Shown: positions 26,223 to 35,334, numbered from the stretch's first letter. The stretch is 50,425 nt of DNA from Alphaproteobacteria bacterium (GCA_030426685.1 JAUHYC010000027.1:1-50425), one strand, 5' to 3'. Translations and numbers: made by a program. The notes: generated by a model not told the origin, from the letters alone.

Positions 26223-26915
26223 ATGCGCCGTTCTACCCGCCTGTTTGAAATCATCCAGATTTTGCGCGCCACCGAGGCACCGGTTACAGCCGAAGCGCTG
26301 GCCGCCAAGCTCGAGGTTTCTGTGCGCACCGTCTATCGCGATATTGCCGCGTTGCAGGCTCAACGTACACCGATTGAGGGCGAGGCTGGGGTCGGATACA
26401 TGATGCGCCGCGGATACGATCTTCCGCCGCTGAATTTCGACGCCGAAGAGGTTGAGGCGCTGTGGGTCGGCCTTTCGATGTTGGCCCGCACGGGTGACAG
26501 CACCCTGCAGCAGGCCGCTGACAGGGTGTGTCGCAAGATTGACGCCCTGCGCGTGCCTGCGGACTGGCTGCAGGTTGCGCCGTGGGGGGCTCCTGCGGAT
26601 GATCCCGAGAAAGGCTGCGTGCCCGTGGTGAACTATCGCGAAGCGATCCGGGCCGAGCGCAAGATTCGCATCACCTACTCGAATTCGGAAGGCGAACGTA
26701 CCGAACGCACGGTGCGGCCCGTCGCACTGATTTACCACATAGAATGCACAATGCTGGCCGCCTGGTGCGAGCTTCGCAGCGGGTTCCGCCACTTCCGTAC
26801 GGACCGGATCTGGACCTGCGAAATGACCGAAGAACACTTTTGCGGGCAAGGTGAACCCCTGCGCGCGATCTGGCAGGAGCAAAACCTCTGGGACAGTTCC
26901 ACCGGGGTGGCTTGA
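26223..26915 (+). CDS. YafY-type helix-turn-helix regulator with WYL domain
   Basis: A 230-residue regulator. The N-terminal HTH_11 domain (STRLFEIIQILRATEAPVTAEALAAKLEVSVRTVYRDIAALQAQ) is followed by a short linker (GYMMRRGYDLPPLNFDAEEVEALWVGL) and a C-terminal WYL-type domain (about 130-215; YREAIRAERKIRITYSNSEGERTERTVRP). Instead of a strict W-Y-L triad the strand reads MLAAWCEL. ATG 26223 has AAGGAGG five bases upstream; an earlier ATG at 26193 is less likely. Such proteins are usually repressors or effector-sensing regulators, sometimes autoregulated. The candidate operator dyad lies just upstream. Confidence 0.88.
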   Translation: MRRSTRLFEIIQILRATEAPVTAEALAAKLEVSVRTVYRDIAALQAQRTPIEGEAGVGYMMRRGYDLPPLNFDAEEVEALWVGLSMLARTGDSTLQQAADRVCRKIDALRVPADWLQVAPWGAPADDPEKGCVPVVNYREAIRAERKIRITYSNSEGERTERTVRPVALIYHIECTMLAAWCELRSGFRHFRTDRIWTCEMTEEHFCGQGEPLRAIWQEQNLWDSSTGVA

Positions 26916-26950
26916 GCAGCGGGTATTTGCCGATCTCACTCATTTGTTGC

Positions 26951-26981
26951 TTGAGCCCCTTCGTTCTCACCATGTTATACT
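26951..26981 (+). promoter_or_regulatory. Candidate promoter of the OmpA-like lipoprotein gene
   Basis: TTGAGC (26951-26956) and TATACT (26976-26981) with a 19-base spacer lie about 50 bases upstream of the start at 27034. The -10 match is good, the -35 match and spacing are weak. Confidence 0.35.
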
Positions 26982-27033
26982 ACGGATAACGAAGCAGACC
27001 CGGTGAACGGGTACCGGAGCAGAAGGTGATTCC

Positions 27034-27705
27034 ATGACGATTTCCAAGTGTCTACTGGCGGCTGGGTTGTGCTCGGCCATGTTTTTGGGTGCGTGTACCG
27101 ATCCCGGCACCCTGTCCGTGCAAAACGATCCCAATCAAAACGCCAAACAAGGGGCGTTGCTGGGTGGCCTGATCGGCGCTGGCGTCGGTGCGATTGCAAA
27201 TGACTCGGACCCGCTGCTGGGTGCATTGGCCGGTGGCGCCATTGGCGCTGCAGGGGGTGGTGTGATCGGCAACCAGTTGGACCGGCAGGCTGCTGAACTG
27301 CGTCAGCAACTGGCCAATGACGGAATAACCATTGTCAATGCAGGTGACCGCCTGATTGTGACTGTGCCGAATGACATCACCTTTGACACCGATAGTTCCA
27401 CCGTAAGGCCCGCGCTGCGCTCTGATTTGGTGAAGGTTGGCCAGAACCTTGTGAACTATCCGAACTCGAATGTTCAAATTATCGGCCATACCGACAGCGA
27501 TGGCGAAGCGTCCTATAATCTCGGTCTGTCCGAACGTCGGGCCAACGCGGTGGCGGATATCCTGCAGGCCAACGGTGTAAGCTACGCCCGTATCACCACC
27601 ATCGGGCAGGGTGAGAACAACCCCATCGCATCGAACCTGACCCCTGCTGGAAAGGCGCAGAACCGTCGGGTCGAAATCGTGGTCGTGCCCAGCGGCAATA
27701 CCTGA
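27034..27705 (+). CDS. OmpA-family lipoprotein with glycine-zipper segment
   Basis: A 223-residue predicted lipoprotein. The signal ends with a lipobox (FLGAC, Cys21). A glycine-rich zipper follows (about 38-80; GALLGGLIGAGVGAIAND and GALAGGAIGAAGGGVIGNQLD), then an OmpA C-terminal peptidoglycan-binding domain (about 110-218) with ITFDTDSSTVRP, VQIIGHTDSDG, NLGLSERRANAVADIL and KAQNRRVEI. The Asp and Arg residues that hold diaminopimelate are present. It probably anchors the outer membrane to peptidoglycan, like YiaD. GAAGG precedes ATG 27034. Confidence 0.92.
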   Translation: MTISKCLLAAGLCSAMFLGACTDPGTLSVQNDPNQNAKQGALLGGLIGAGVGAIANDSDPLLGALAGGAIGAAGGGVIGNQLDRQAAELRQQLANDGITIVNAGDRLIVTVPNDITFDTDSSTVRPALRSDLVKVGQNLVNYPNSNVQIIGHTDSDGEASYNLGLSERRANAVADILQANGVSYARITTIGQGENNPIASNLTPAGKAQNRRVEIVVVPSGNT

Positions 27706-27774
27706 GCACGCGCCTTACGCACAGTGACTGCGCGTCATCAGGGCTTTGGTCCGGGGTCATCTCGGGCTATGCAT

Positions 27775-27803
27775 TGGGGAAACACGGCAACGGAGTTTCC
27801 CCA
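27775..27803 (+). promoter_or_regulatory. Hairpin abutting the start codon of the FMN reductase gene
   Basis: GGGGAAAC (27776-27783) and GTTTCCCC (27795-27802) form a perfect 8-bp stem with an 11-base loop; T27775 and A27803 extend it to 9 bp, using the A of the ATG. The likely ribosome site GGAG (27792-27795) sits at the 3' edge of the loop. It could act in translation control or as a protein-binding dyad. Confidence 0.5.
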
Positions 27804-28345
27804 TGTCTGATCCGATCCTTCTTGGCCTCTCCGGCTCGTTGCGGATGGAAGCAACCAACCGCAAGCTGATGCGCGAGGCTGCCCGTCTGTTCGATCCGGG
27901 CACGTTTATTGAGGCCGATCTGCACCTCCCGCTCTATGATGGCGATCTGGAGACCGGTGAGGGCATCCCCGAAGCGGTGCAGGTGCTGGCGGATCAGATC
28001 GCGCAGGCCCATGCGGTGATCATCTCGACCCCGGAATACAACAAGGGGCCGTCGGGTGTTTTGAAGAATGCGCTGGACTGGGTCAGCCGGACCAGTGGCA
28101 AACCGTGGAGTGACAAACCCGTTGCCGTGATGTCCGCCGCTGCGGGCCGCGCTGGCGGTGAACGGGCGCAGATGATCCTGAGGTCCTTTATGGTCCCGTT
28201 CCAAACTCGCATCCTGCAGGGGCCGGAGATTCATCTGGCTGACAGTTCTAACGAGTTCGACGCGCAGGGACGGCTGGTGAGCGATCGTTATGAGCACACG
28301 TTGCATACCCTGATGCAGAAACTGCGCGCCGAGGCCGGATTCTGA
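27803..28345 (+). CDS. NADPH-dependent FMN reductase family protein
   Basis: A 180-residue flavodoxin-fold reductase. The phosphate-binding loop is LGLSGSLRMEATNRKLM and the flavin segment is STPEYNKGPSGVLKNALDWVSR, both strong marks of the NADPH-dependent FMN reductase family (azoreductase/quinone reductase-like). A later PVAVMSAAAGRAGGERAQMILR is also typical. ATG 27803 lies directly after a perfect hairpin. A longer in-frame start at 27746 adds 19 residues without family support. It precedes the MaoC-like gene by 14 bases, so the two may be cotranscribed. Confidence 0.87.
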   Translation: MSDPILLGLSGSLRMEATNRKLMREAARLFDPGTFIEADLHLPLYDGDLETGEGIPEAVQVLADQIAQAHAVIISTPEYNKGPSGVLKNALDWVSRTSGKPWSDKPVAVMSAAAGRAGGERAQMILRSFMVPFQTRILQGPEIHLADSSNEFDAQGRLVSDRYEHTLHTLMQKLRAEAGF

Positions 28346-28359
28346 TCCGAAGGTTGATC

Positions 28360-29160
28360 ATGGAGAACCACGGCTCGGAAACGCTCAGAGATCTGATTGA
28401 CCCGGCGCGTGCCGCCGCGTTGCAGGTGGCGCTGGGTCAAAGGCCGTCCATACAGGCAGGGTCTGCCTTGCCGCCGTTCTTTCACCATCTTTTTTTCTGG
28501 TCACCGCGTCCTCCGGGCGATCTGGGGCGGGACGGGCATCCACTGGTGGGTCTTGGCTTGATCCCGGATATGGGCCTGCCCAGGCGCATGTGGGCAGGTG
28601 GGCGATTGCAGTTTCATCAGCCCCTGATTGCGGGCGCCGAGGCTGAACGCCGGTCAGTCAGGGAAAGCGCGGAGCAAAAGATCGGGCGCACAGGCCCGCT
28701 GGCATTTGTCACCTTGCGCCACGAGGTCTGGCAACAGGGCGCACTTGGTCTGACCGAGTGGCAAGATCTGGTCTATCGTGAAGACCCATCACCAGATGCG
28801 ATTGCACCGCAACACCCTCTGGCCCGCACCGACGAGACCGACCGGCGTGAGGTGGCGTTCGACACAACCCAACTGTTTCGCTATTCGGCGCTTACTTTCA
28901 ACGGGCACCGCATTCACTATGATCTGGATTATGCGCGCGATGTCGAGGGTTACCAAGGGCTTGTTGTGCACGGTCCCTTGCTGGCACAGCTCCTGATGTT
29001 GTTTGCGGCCGAGTTGATGGGGCCTCTGACCGGGTTTTCGTTTCGGGCTACCGCGCCGCTGATGCATTTCGAAACGGCAACCCTGTGCCGGAACGGTCAT
29101 GCCATGTGGGTGCGTGGGCCGGATGGGCGGGAATACATGCGGGCCGAGGTTTTAAACTAG
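28360..29160 (+). CDS. MaoC-like acyl-CoA hydratase (mesaconyl-C4-CoA hydratase / HTD2-like)
   Basis: A 266-residue protein with two hotdog halves, as in eukaryote-type HTD2 dehydratases and bacterial mesaconyl-C4-CoA (beta-methylmalyl) hydratases. Typical stretches are LPPFFHHLFFWSP, MWAGGRLQFHQPL and the catalytic-like FRYSALTFNGHRIHYDLDYARDVEGYQGLVVHGPLLAQLL, where Asn-His-Asp residues form the hydratase motif. GAAGG precedes ATG 28360. The enzyme hydrates an enoyl-CoA with a short branched or dicarboxylic chain; the actual substrate is unknown. Its 3' end overlaps the convergent GNAT gene by 9 bases. Confidence 0.85.
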   Translation: MENHGSETLRDLIDPARAAALQVALGQRPSIQAGSALPPFFHHLFFWSPRPPGDLGRDGHPLVGLGLIPDMGLPRRMWAGGRLQFHQPLIAGAEAERRSVRESAEQKIGRTGPLAFVTLRHEVWQQGALGLTEWQDLVYREDPSPDAIAPQHPLARTDETDRREVAFDTTQLFRYSALTFNGHRIHYDLDYARDVEGYQGLVVHGPLLAQLLMLFAAELMGPLTGFSFRATAPLMHFETATLCRNGHAMWVRGPDGREYMRAEVLN

Positions 29161-29631
29161 GCGTTTTTGCATTGTGATCGACGTGGTCCTACCGAAACCG
29201 GTATGGGCCGTTTCACCGGTTTTCACAAACCCCATGCAGGCGAAGGCAGCGTGGTTTTCGATCAGCTCGACGCGGGTTTGTAGTTCCAGGATCTGCAATC
29301 CCAACGCGGCAGCCCGGGATTCGGCCAGATCGACCAGCAGCCGGGCAAGCCCCTGACCCCTCCGGTCCTGATCGACGGCCAGTTTGCTCAGGTACAAACG
29401 TCCGGGCTTTGGTGTCAGAAAGATTACCGCATCAGGGCGATCTCCAATCACCCAGATCTCGCCATCGCGCGTCTGGTCGCGCAAGGCGCCTTCGGTCAGG
29501 CGATGCATTGACGACGGCGGGTCGATGCGCCCCTCCATATAGGCAAAGCTATTGCGGATGAGGGTCAAAACCTTGGGCAGCATCGGGCTGTCCGGGTTCA
29601 GGCGCTGTGGTGTCTGGGCTGCATCACTCAT
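29152..29631 (-). CDS. GNAT-family N-acetyltransferase
   Basis: A 159-residue GNAT acetyltransferase. The acetyl-CoA loop is VDQDRRGQGLARLLVDLAESRAAALG (Q/RxxGxA type), followed by LELQTRVELIENHAAFACMGFVKTG, a normal C-terminal strand-helix. The ATG at 29631 overlaps the stop of the upstream DAO gene (ATGA), so the two are translationally coupled. Substrate unknown; the pairing with an oxidoreductase that may modify tRNA gives no direct clue. Confidence 0.88.
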   Translation of the reverse strand: MSDAAQTPQRLNPDSPMLPKVLTLIRNSFAYMEGRIDPPSSMHRLTEGALRDQTRDGEIWVIGDRPDAVIFLTPKPGRLYLSKLAVDQDRRGQGLARLLVDLAESRAAALGLQILELQTRVELIENHAAFACMGFVKTGETAHTGFGRTTSITMQKRLV

Positions 29632-30662
29632 AAGGATGTCTCGGGCCTAAAATCGTTGGGGATGGCATCGCGTCCTTCAAGGATCAGGTCCGCCATGACC
29701 TGGGCCACTTTCGGTGCCATCCCAAAGCCGATCTTGAAGCCACCATTGGCGATGAACTGACCCTTGTGCAGAGGGTGCGCTCCCAGCATCGGCGCGCGGC
29801 TTTTGCTGCGTGGGCGCACGCCGGCCCAGCGTTCGATCACCTCGGCACCGTGCAGCAGAGGGAGGGCGCGCATGGCGCGATCCAGTACGTCATCCAGCGC
29901 GTCATCGGTGCCAGAGGGGTCATCATACTCACGTTCGGAAGTCGAACCGATTGCAAGCGTGCCATCTGCATGCGGTACCAAATGAATGGCGTCTGCAAAA
30001 ATCTGCGGCACCGCCCCGGCATCAAAGCGCAGCAGCGCGGCCTGTCCTTTGACGCCGTTGCCCACAGTTTTCCCGAAAGCGCGGCTCAGCTCTTCCAGCC
30101 CTGCAAGGCCGGTGGCATGCACGATACGGCCCCGTTCGGGCGCGTCTGCCACTACGTCGACACTCATCACCCCCAATGCGGCGACCAGCGCCGAACAGGC
30201 CCTGCGGGGGTGCATCCGTGCGCTCAGTGTATCGTGAATGACAAAGCCAGTCGGGCTGGGCGGACACCAGGCGCCGACCTCTTCCACCGGAACCACATTC
30301 CAGCTGGCTTGCCCCTGCCAGAGCGTTTCAGCGGTTTTTGCCCGCTCATATGCGAGGTCCAGACTGCGTTGATCCGCGATTGGTTGCAACCGCCCCAGCC
30401 GCGCATAGCCGGGAGAGACTCCGCCCGTTGCCTCGACCTGTTTCCAAAACGAGCTGGCCATAGTCAGGCTGTCGAATTGAAATGCCTTCTTGGCATTCCA
30501 GTTTTCGGGGACATGAGGGGCCAGAGCGCCGACCAACCCGCCGCTGGAGCCTGCGCCGGGTCCGTAAGGGTCAATCACCTGTACCTTCGCCCCGCGCCGG
30601 GCGCAGGTCCATGCGATGGACAGGCCGAAAACGCCTGCGCCGCGCACCGTCACATCGACCAT
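29628..30662 (-). CDS. FAD-dependent DAO-family oxidoreductase, possible stand-alone MnmC oxidase
   Basis: A 344-residue DAO-fold protein with RGAGVFGLSIAWTCARRGAKVQVID at the N-terminus and a C-terminal GQFIANGGFKIGFGMAPKVAQVMADLILEG, typical for glycine oxidase/ThiO-type enzymes. It is divergent, 55 bases apart, from mnmD. In E. coli the MnmD methyltransferase is fused to a DAO-family oxidase (MnmC1) that removes the carboxymethyl group of cmnm5U. This gene may supply that activity as a separate protein. That role is inferred from neighbourhood; glycine oxidase or another amine oxidase remains possible. ATG 30662 has AGGGGA upstream. Confidence 0.8.
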   Translation of the reverse strand: MVDVTVRGAGVFGLSIAWTCARRGAKVQVIDPYGPGAGSSGGLVGALAPHVPENWNAKKAFQFDSLTMASSFWKQVEATGGVSPGYARLGRLQPIADQRSLDLAYERAKTAETLWQGQASWNVVPVEEVGAWCPPSPTGFVIHDTLSARMHPRRACSALVAALGVMSVDVVADAPERGRIVHATGLAGLEELSRAFGKTVGNGVKGQAALLRFDAGAVPQIFADAIHLVPHADGTLAIGSTSEREYDDPSGTDDALDDVLDRAMRALPLLHGAEVIERWAGVRPRSKSRAPMLGAHPLHKGQFIANGGFKIGFGMAPKVAQVMADLILEGRDAIPNDFRPETSL

Positions 30663-30717
30663 TGCCAATCCCCTTTTCCTTGTTCAGTGTCGCGCAGCCT
30701 AGCTACAGGATAACCCG

Positions 30718-31383
30718 ATGGCAGACCAGCGTGCCGAACTGACATGGACAGAGGATCAGATCCCGGTCTCGGACCGGTTCGACGATCCCTATTACTCGCT
30801 GCAGAGCGGGCTGGAAGAGACTCGGCACGTGTTCCTTGCGGGCAATGATCTACCAGCCCGCTTTGCACCCGGTTTCCGGATCGCCGAGCTGGGCTTCGGC
30901 ACCGGCCTTAATATGCTGACGGCCTGGTCTGCGTGGGAGGTGTCGGGGCTGACATCCCCGTTGAGCTTCACCAGTTTCGAAGCCTTTCCGATGGCGCCTG
31001 ACGATATGGCGCGCGCGCTGGCAGCCTTTCCTGATATGTCGCCCTGGACGGATCGGTTTCTTGCAGTCTGGACAGGCGAGACATGCAAACTGGACACCTT
31101 ACATCTGGAGGTCATCCTCGGGGACGCGCGCCAGACCCTGCCGAAGTGGAAGGGAAGGGCAGACGCGTGGTTTCTGGATGGGTTTTCACCCGCAAAGAAC
31201 CCCGAATTGTGGGGCGCTGAGTTGATGCAGCACGTGGCCGACCACACCGTTCAAGATGGCACCGCGGCAACCTATACAGCGGCAGGTTTTGTGCGACGCG
31301 GGTTGGCCGCTGCCGGTTTTGACGTCACTCGCAGCCCGGGATTTGGCCGCAAACGGCATATGACGCGTGCGGTCAAGCCATGA
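30718..31383 (+). CDS. mnmD: tRNA (5-methylaminomethyl-2-thiouridine)-methyltransferase MnmD
   Basis: A 221-residue SAM-dependent methyltransferase matching the N-terminal MnmC2 part of E. coli MnmC. Shared features are DQIPVSDRFDDPYYS near the start, the SAM motif ELGFGTGLNMLTAW, and DAWFLDGFSPAKNPELW, which is almost diagnostic. It methylates nm5U to mnm5U at tRNA position 34. The oxidase half is absent from this protein, which is a normal form in many bacteria. It overlaps the next gene (DMT transporter) by four bases. It is divergent from a DAO-family gene that could be its functional partner. Confidence 0.92.
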   Translation: MADQRAELTWTEDQIPVSDRFDDPYYSLQSGLEETRHVFLAGNDLPARFAPGFRIAELGFGTGLNMLTAWSAWEVSGLTSPLSFTSFEAFPMAPDDMARALAAFPDMSPWTDRFLAVWTGETCKLDTLHLEVILGDARQTLPKWKGRADAWFLDGFSPAKNPELWGAELMQHVADHTVQDGTAATYTAAGFVRRGLAAAGFDVTRSPGFGRKRHMTRAVKP

Positions 31384-32249
31384 GTCAGAAAAACAACGTC
31401 AACGCCGGGATTGCCTTGATGATCGGCGCGACAATCGTGTTTGCGCTGCAGGACGGCATCTCACGTCATCTGGCGGGTGCCTACAACACCTACATGGTTG
31501 TGATGATCCGATACTGGTTCTTTGCGGCCTTCGTTATCGCGCTGGCTGCGCGGGTACCGGGTGGAGTGCGGGCGGCGTCACAGACAAGCCAGTTGGGCCT
31601 GCAGATCTTTCGCGGCGTATTGCTGGCGGCTGAGATCTGTGTAGCCGTCTTCAGCTTCACGATTCTGGGGCTGATCGAAAGCCAGGCGATATTCATCTGT
31701 TATCCGCTGCTGATCGCCGCGCTCAGCGGGCCGGTTCTGGGAGAAAAGGTCGGCTGGCGTCGCTGGGCGGCGATCGGCGTGGGCTGTATCGGCGTGCTTA
31801 TCATCCTGCAGCCGGGTTCGGGCGTGTTCAATCCTTTGGCGGTGGTTCCCCTGATTTCGGCCCTGATGTTCGCTGTTTATGGCCTTCTGACGCGCTATGC
31901 CGCGCGGCGTGACAGCACCGCAACCAGCTTTTTCTGGACCGGGGTGGCCGGTGCGATCACCATGACTGCGGTCGGGGTTTGGTTTTGGGAGCCGATGGCC
32001 AGTGGCGACTGGTTTTGGATGGCTCTGCTCTGTGTCTCCGGTACTTTGGGGCATTGGCTGCTGATCAAATGCTATGAGATGGCCGAGGCCAGCGCCGTAC
32101 AGCCATTCGCTTATTTCCATCTGATGTGGAGCGCGATTCTGGGCATTACCATTTTCCACGAGACACTGCGCCCCGCCGTGGTTTTGGGCGCAGGTCTTGT
32201 GATCGCGGCCGGTTTGTTCACCCTATGGCGCGAAAGACGCAAGGGTTGA
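31380..32249 (+). CDS. DMT-family (EamA) transporter
   Basis: A 289-residue membrane protein with about ten helices in two EamA repeats; the first begins GIALMIGATIVFALQDGISRHLAG and the second starts near residue 150 (FNPLAVVPLISALMFAVYGLLTRYAARR). Charged loops such as GEKVGWRRWAAIGVG fit the family. ATG 31380 overlaps the mnmD stop, so it is probably cotranscribed with it. The substrate is unknown. Its last 27 bases overlap the convergent lytic transglycosylase gene. Confidence 0.88.
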   Translation: MSQKNNVNAGIALMIGATIVFALQDGISRHLAGAYNTYMVVMIRYWFFAAFVIALAARVPGGVRAASQTSQLGLQIFRGVLLAAEICVAVFSFTILGLIESQAIFICYPLLIAALSGPVLGEKVGWRRWAAIGVGCIGVLIILQPGSGVFNPLAVVPLISALMFAVYGLLTRYAARRDSTATSFFWTGVAGAITMTAVGVWFWEPMASGDWFWMALLCVSGTLGHWLLIKCYEMAEASAVQPFAYFHLMWSAILGITIFHETLRPAVVLGAGLVIAAGLFTLWRERRKG

Positions 32250-34196
32250 TCCTGTCAGTTCCTGAGAAAACGGCACCGGCAAAGGCGGCTGGCCCAGACG
32301 TGCGCGGTAGACCGGAAGGCTTTCGGCGACACGCATGACATAGTTGCGCGTCTCCTTGAAAGGAATGGTCTCGATCCAGTCGATCACGTCCACCTGGCCC
32401 CGACGAGGGTCGCCATAGCGTTCCATCCACGAGATTGGCCGTCTCGGACCCGCATTATACCCGGCGGCCATCATCACCACATTACCGTTGAAATCCTCGG
32501 CCAGTGTCGCCAGATAATTCGCCCCAAGCTTGGCATTATACTGCCAGTCCGAGGTCAGTCGTCTGGTCTTGTGACCGCTGAGTATGCCCAGATCCTGCGC
32601 CACCAGCTTGGCGGTGGCGGGCATGACCTGCATCAGACCACGCGCACCCGCGCCGCTTATCACCACCGGGTCAAACTCGCTTTCGCGTCGGGCGATGGCC
32701 AGCGTCATCTCCTTCGCCATGGGCAGGCCGATATCAGCAACCGGATGAACGGGATAATAGGCGGCGGGTAATACAACACCCGTCGTCGCCGCGCGTTTGG
32801 CAATCATCACCGCCAGATGCGGTTCGTTCAACTCCAGCACCAGATCGCCCAGCTGTGCGGCCTGCGTCTGATCGAGGCTCTCGACCAGATGGGTGAGGAA
32901 TCGCTCGGACAGGTTGCCCTCACCGGCGCTCAGCAAAAGCAGCCCGGCCTCCAGTACGCTGGACTGGGCAAATGCGGCCTGTTTCCAGTGCGGCGCACGG
33001 CGTGGGTTGGCCAGTTCGCTGTCAAACGGCCGCCCGATCCGTTCGGCGGCCAGGAGCCCGTAGAATGACGTCTGATGGTCCGCTCCGGCTGCATAAGCCT
33101 CATATGCTTTGTCCGCATCCCCTGCTGCGGCGTAGGCCCGACCCAGCCAATACCCACCACGGCCCTTGGAGATCGGTGATTGCACAGCGCCCGAGAAGTT
33201 CTGAAAATGCCGCACCGCCGTCGCAGGGTCGTTCAGCCTACGCAGGGCCAGAAACCCCGCCAGCCACTCCAGATCGGCATAGCTATAGCCCATGTCGGGG
33301 GTCATGTGATGGTTGGCTGCTATCGCATACGCGCGTTCGGCATCGCCCTTGCGCATTTCCAGCCTTGCCAACCGGCGGCGCCCTTCAGCCCATTTGCCCG
33401 GCTCGCCAAGCGATTTCGGCCCGGTTGAGCGCGCCAGCATGAGATCGATGGCACTGTCGTCCAGCTCTTTGCGGTCACGCCAGACAAACCGGTCAAAAGC
33501 CAGCCCCGGAGACTTGGCCAAAGACGCTGGCACCGCAGCCACCTTGCCATCCACGCCGTTTTCCCGTTTTTGCAAGGCAATGCGGGCCTCGGCCAGTTTG
33601 CGCTGATCGGCATTTACCAAAGTTAGCATCTGTCCGGCGCTGACCAAATGCCCGTCCCACAGCATCCGGTCCAACCGCGCTTCGTGATGTGGTTTCAGAA
33701 GCTTGCTAAAGTTTTCCAGGTAGTCCTTTTGCAGGCCCGACCCCATCGGCATCGTGCGCCACGCGGTTACGATGTCGGCTTCGGCCTCACCGTTGCGGCC
33801 TTGGCTTTTCAATGCCACGGCATAATTCAACGCGCCTTCTGCGGTTTGTGGAGGCATCCCCTCGTAGAATTTCAGAACCCGATCCGGATCGGCGCCGGTG
33901 AACGATGGCTCGCTCTTGCGGCGCAGCCAGGCCAGGCCTGGCCAATCCGGACGCCGGTCCAAAAACACCAACACGTCGCCCGAACTGCCAAAACCCTCGC
34001 GCAGCCAGTGCCAGACGATGATGTCCCGCGCCACCGACCCGCGCTGCCCTGCAACGCGCAGCGCGGCGTTCCAGTCGCCCTTGCGCATCTCATAGAGGGC
34101 CGTGCGCAAATCCTGCGTTGCATCCGCCCGAGTGGGCTGCGGCTGCAACACCAGCGCCAGAGTCATCGCCAAGACAAGCGATAGAATACGTCTCAT
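32223..34196 (-). CDS. Soluble lytic murein transglycosylase (Slt-type)
   Basis: A 657-residue periplasmic enzyme. A Sec signal ([26 protein letters not shown]) is followed by a long alpha-helical superhelical region and a C-terminal SLT domain (about 490-640). The catalytic Glu is in [56 protein letters not shown] is also conserved. It cleaves peptidoglycan glycan strands with anhydroMurNAc formation. Start choice is between ATG 34196 and ATG 34205; the first gives the better signal peptide. It is divergent from dapA. Confidence 0.9.
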   Translation of the reverse strand: MRRILSLVLAMTLALVLQPQPTRADATQDLRTALYEMRKGDWNAALRVAGQRGSVARDIIVWHWLREGFGSSGDVLVFLDRRPDWPGLAWLRRKSEPSFTGADPDRVLKFYEGMPPQTAEGALNYAVALKSQGRNGEAEADIVTAWRTMPMGSGLQKDYLENFSKLLKPHHEARLDRMLWDGHLVSAGQMLTLVNADQRKLAEARIALQKRENGVDGKVAAVPASLAKSPGLAFDRFVWRDRKELDDSAIDLMLARSTGPKSLGEPGKWAEGRRRLARLEMRKGDAERAYAIAANHHMTPDMGYSYADLEWLAGFLALRRLNDPATAVRHFQNFSGAVQSPISKGRGGYWLGRAYAAAGDADKAYEAYAAGADHQTSFYGLLAAERIGRPFDSELANPRRAPHWKQAAFAQSSVLEAGLLLLSAGEGNLSERFLTHLVESLDQTQAAQLGDLVLELNEPHLAVMIAKRAATTGVVLPAAYYPVHPVADIGLPMAKEMTLAIARRESEFDPVVISGAGARGLMQVMPATAKLVAQDLGILSGHKTRRLTSDWQYNAKLGANYLATLAEDFNGNVVMMAAGYNAGPRRPISWMERYGDPRRGQVDVIDWIETIPFKETRNYVMRVAESLPVYRARLGQPPLPVPFSQELTGSTLASFAP

Positions 34197-34330
34197 CCCT
34201 TGCATTCCCCAACAAACCAAGGATACAGCCATGCAGGATAAACCTTGCGCCGCCGGGATCAACACTCAAACCCAGGATCGTGACGGACCGGTGCGCAAAA
34301 AACAGCATTCTGCATTCTAAGGAGCGTCCC

Positions 34331-35203
34331 ATGTTCAAAGGCTCGATGCCAGCCCTGGTCACCCCGTTCAGCAACGGCGCGTTGGACCTGGAGACGCTTA
34401 AACATCTGGTAGAATGGCAAATTGAGGAAGGTTCTGCCGGTCTGGTGCCCGTGGGTACAACGGGCGAGAGCCCGACACTCAGCCACGACGAGCATGAGAC
34501 AGTCGTTGCGGAGGTGGTCAAAGTCGCGGCAGGCCGTGTGCCCGTTATCGCCGGGGCCGGGTCCAACAACACGGTTGAGGCCATCCGATTCGTCCAGTTC
34601 GCGGCAAACATCGGTGCCGATGCGGCGCTGGTGGTGACGCCCTATTACAACAAGCCGACGCAAAAGGGCCTGCTGGAACACTTCCGCGCACTACACGACT
34701 GCGCCGATATCCCAATCATTATCTATAACATTCCGGGCCGTTCGGTCATCGATATGACACCGGAGACGATGGGTGAACTGGCCCGTCTACCGCGCATTGT
34801 AGGCGTTAAGGACGCGACCGGAGATCTGGCCCGCGTCAGCCAGCAGCGCGCCAGCTGCGGCACCGACTTCTGCCAATTGTCAGGCGAGGACGCAACCGCG
34901 CTTGGCTTTAATGCCCATGGTGGTGTGGGCTGCATCTCGGTCACCGCAAACGTGGCTCCGAGACTCTGTGCTGAGTTCCAGCAGGCGACATTGAACGGCG
35001 ACTATGGAAAAGCGCTTGAATATCAGGACCGTCTGATGCCCTTGCATGAGGCAATCTTCATCGAGCCCGGCCTGGTTGGTGCAAAATATGCGCTCAGCAA
35101 GTTGGGTCTGTGCAGCACCGAAGTCCGCTCACCTCTGACCGGGTTGGACGACAGCACCAAGGCTGCCATCGACGCTGCGATGGCCCATGCAGGCCTGATC
35201 TAG
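34331..35203 (+). CDS. dapA: 4-hydroxy-tetrahydrodipicolinate synthase
   Basis: A 290-residue DapA, which condenses pyruvate with aspartate semialdehyde in lysine/diaminopimelate synthesis. The Schiff-base Lys160 (VGVKDATGD), Tyr105/Tyr106 (VVTPYYNKP), the GTTGES loop (Thr43, Thr44) and Arg137 (IPGRS) are all in place, within one residue of the E. coli numbering. AAGGAG precedes ATG 34331; a longer frame starting at 34118 would overlap the divergent transglycosylase. Together with the DapC-like gene at 1827, the window carries two lysine-pathway genes, not linked in one operon. Confidence 0.96.
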   Translation: MFKGSMPALVTPFSNGALDLETLKHLVEWQIEEGSAGLVPVGTTGESPTLSHDEHETVVAEVVKVAAGRVPVIAGAGSNNTVEAIRFVQFAANIGADAALVVTPYYNKPTQKGLLEHFRALHDCADIPIIIYNIPGRSVIDMTPETMGELARLPRIVGVKDATGDLARVSQQRASCGTDFCQLSGEDATALGFNAHGGVGCISVTANVAPRLCAEFQQATLNGDYGKALEYQDRLMPLHEAIFIEPGLVGAKYALSKLGLCSTEVRSPLTGLDDSTKAAIDAAMAHAGLI

Positions 35204-35223
35204 AACGATACCCGGATCCATAA

Positions 35224-35251
35224 GGGCGGTCTTGCAATCCGAGTACCGCCC
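35224..35251. terminator. Inverted repeat after dapA, possible terminator
   Basis: GGGCGGT (35224-35230) and ACCGCCC (35245-35251) form a perfect 7-bp stem with a 14-base loop, 20 bases past the dapA stop. There is no T-run, so termination is only suggested. Confidence 0.35.
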
Positions 35252-35272
35252 GCCCACAACTTGGCATCCAAT

Positions 35273-35332
35273 CTTCATCTGGCCTCAAATATCCCGAGGG
35301 AGTCGCGGCTTGCCGCGACGGGGCAATGCCCC
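35273..35332 (-). repeat. Dispersed intergenic repeat, copy B (minus orientation) with hairpins
   Basis: CTTCATCTGGCC followed by CAAATAT and CCCGAGGG (35273-35300) is the minus-strand form of the repeat tail. It is followed by hairpin GTCGCGGC/GCCGCGAC (35302-35309, 35312-35319) and GGGGCA/TGCCCC (35320-35332). It fills the space between the convergent dapA and soeC genes. Confidence 0.75.
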
Positions 35333-35334
35333 CT

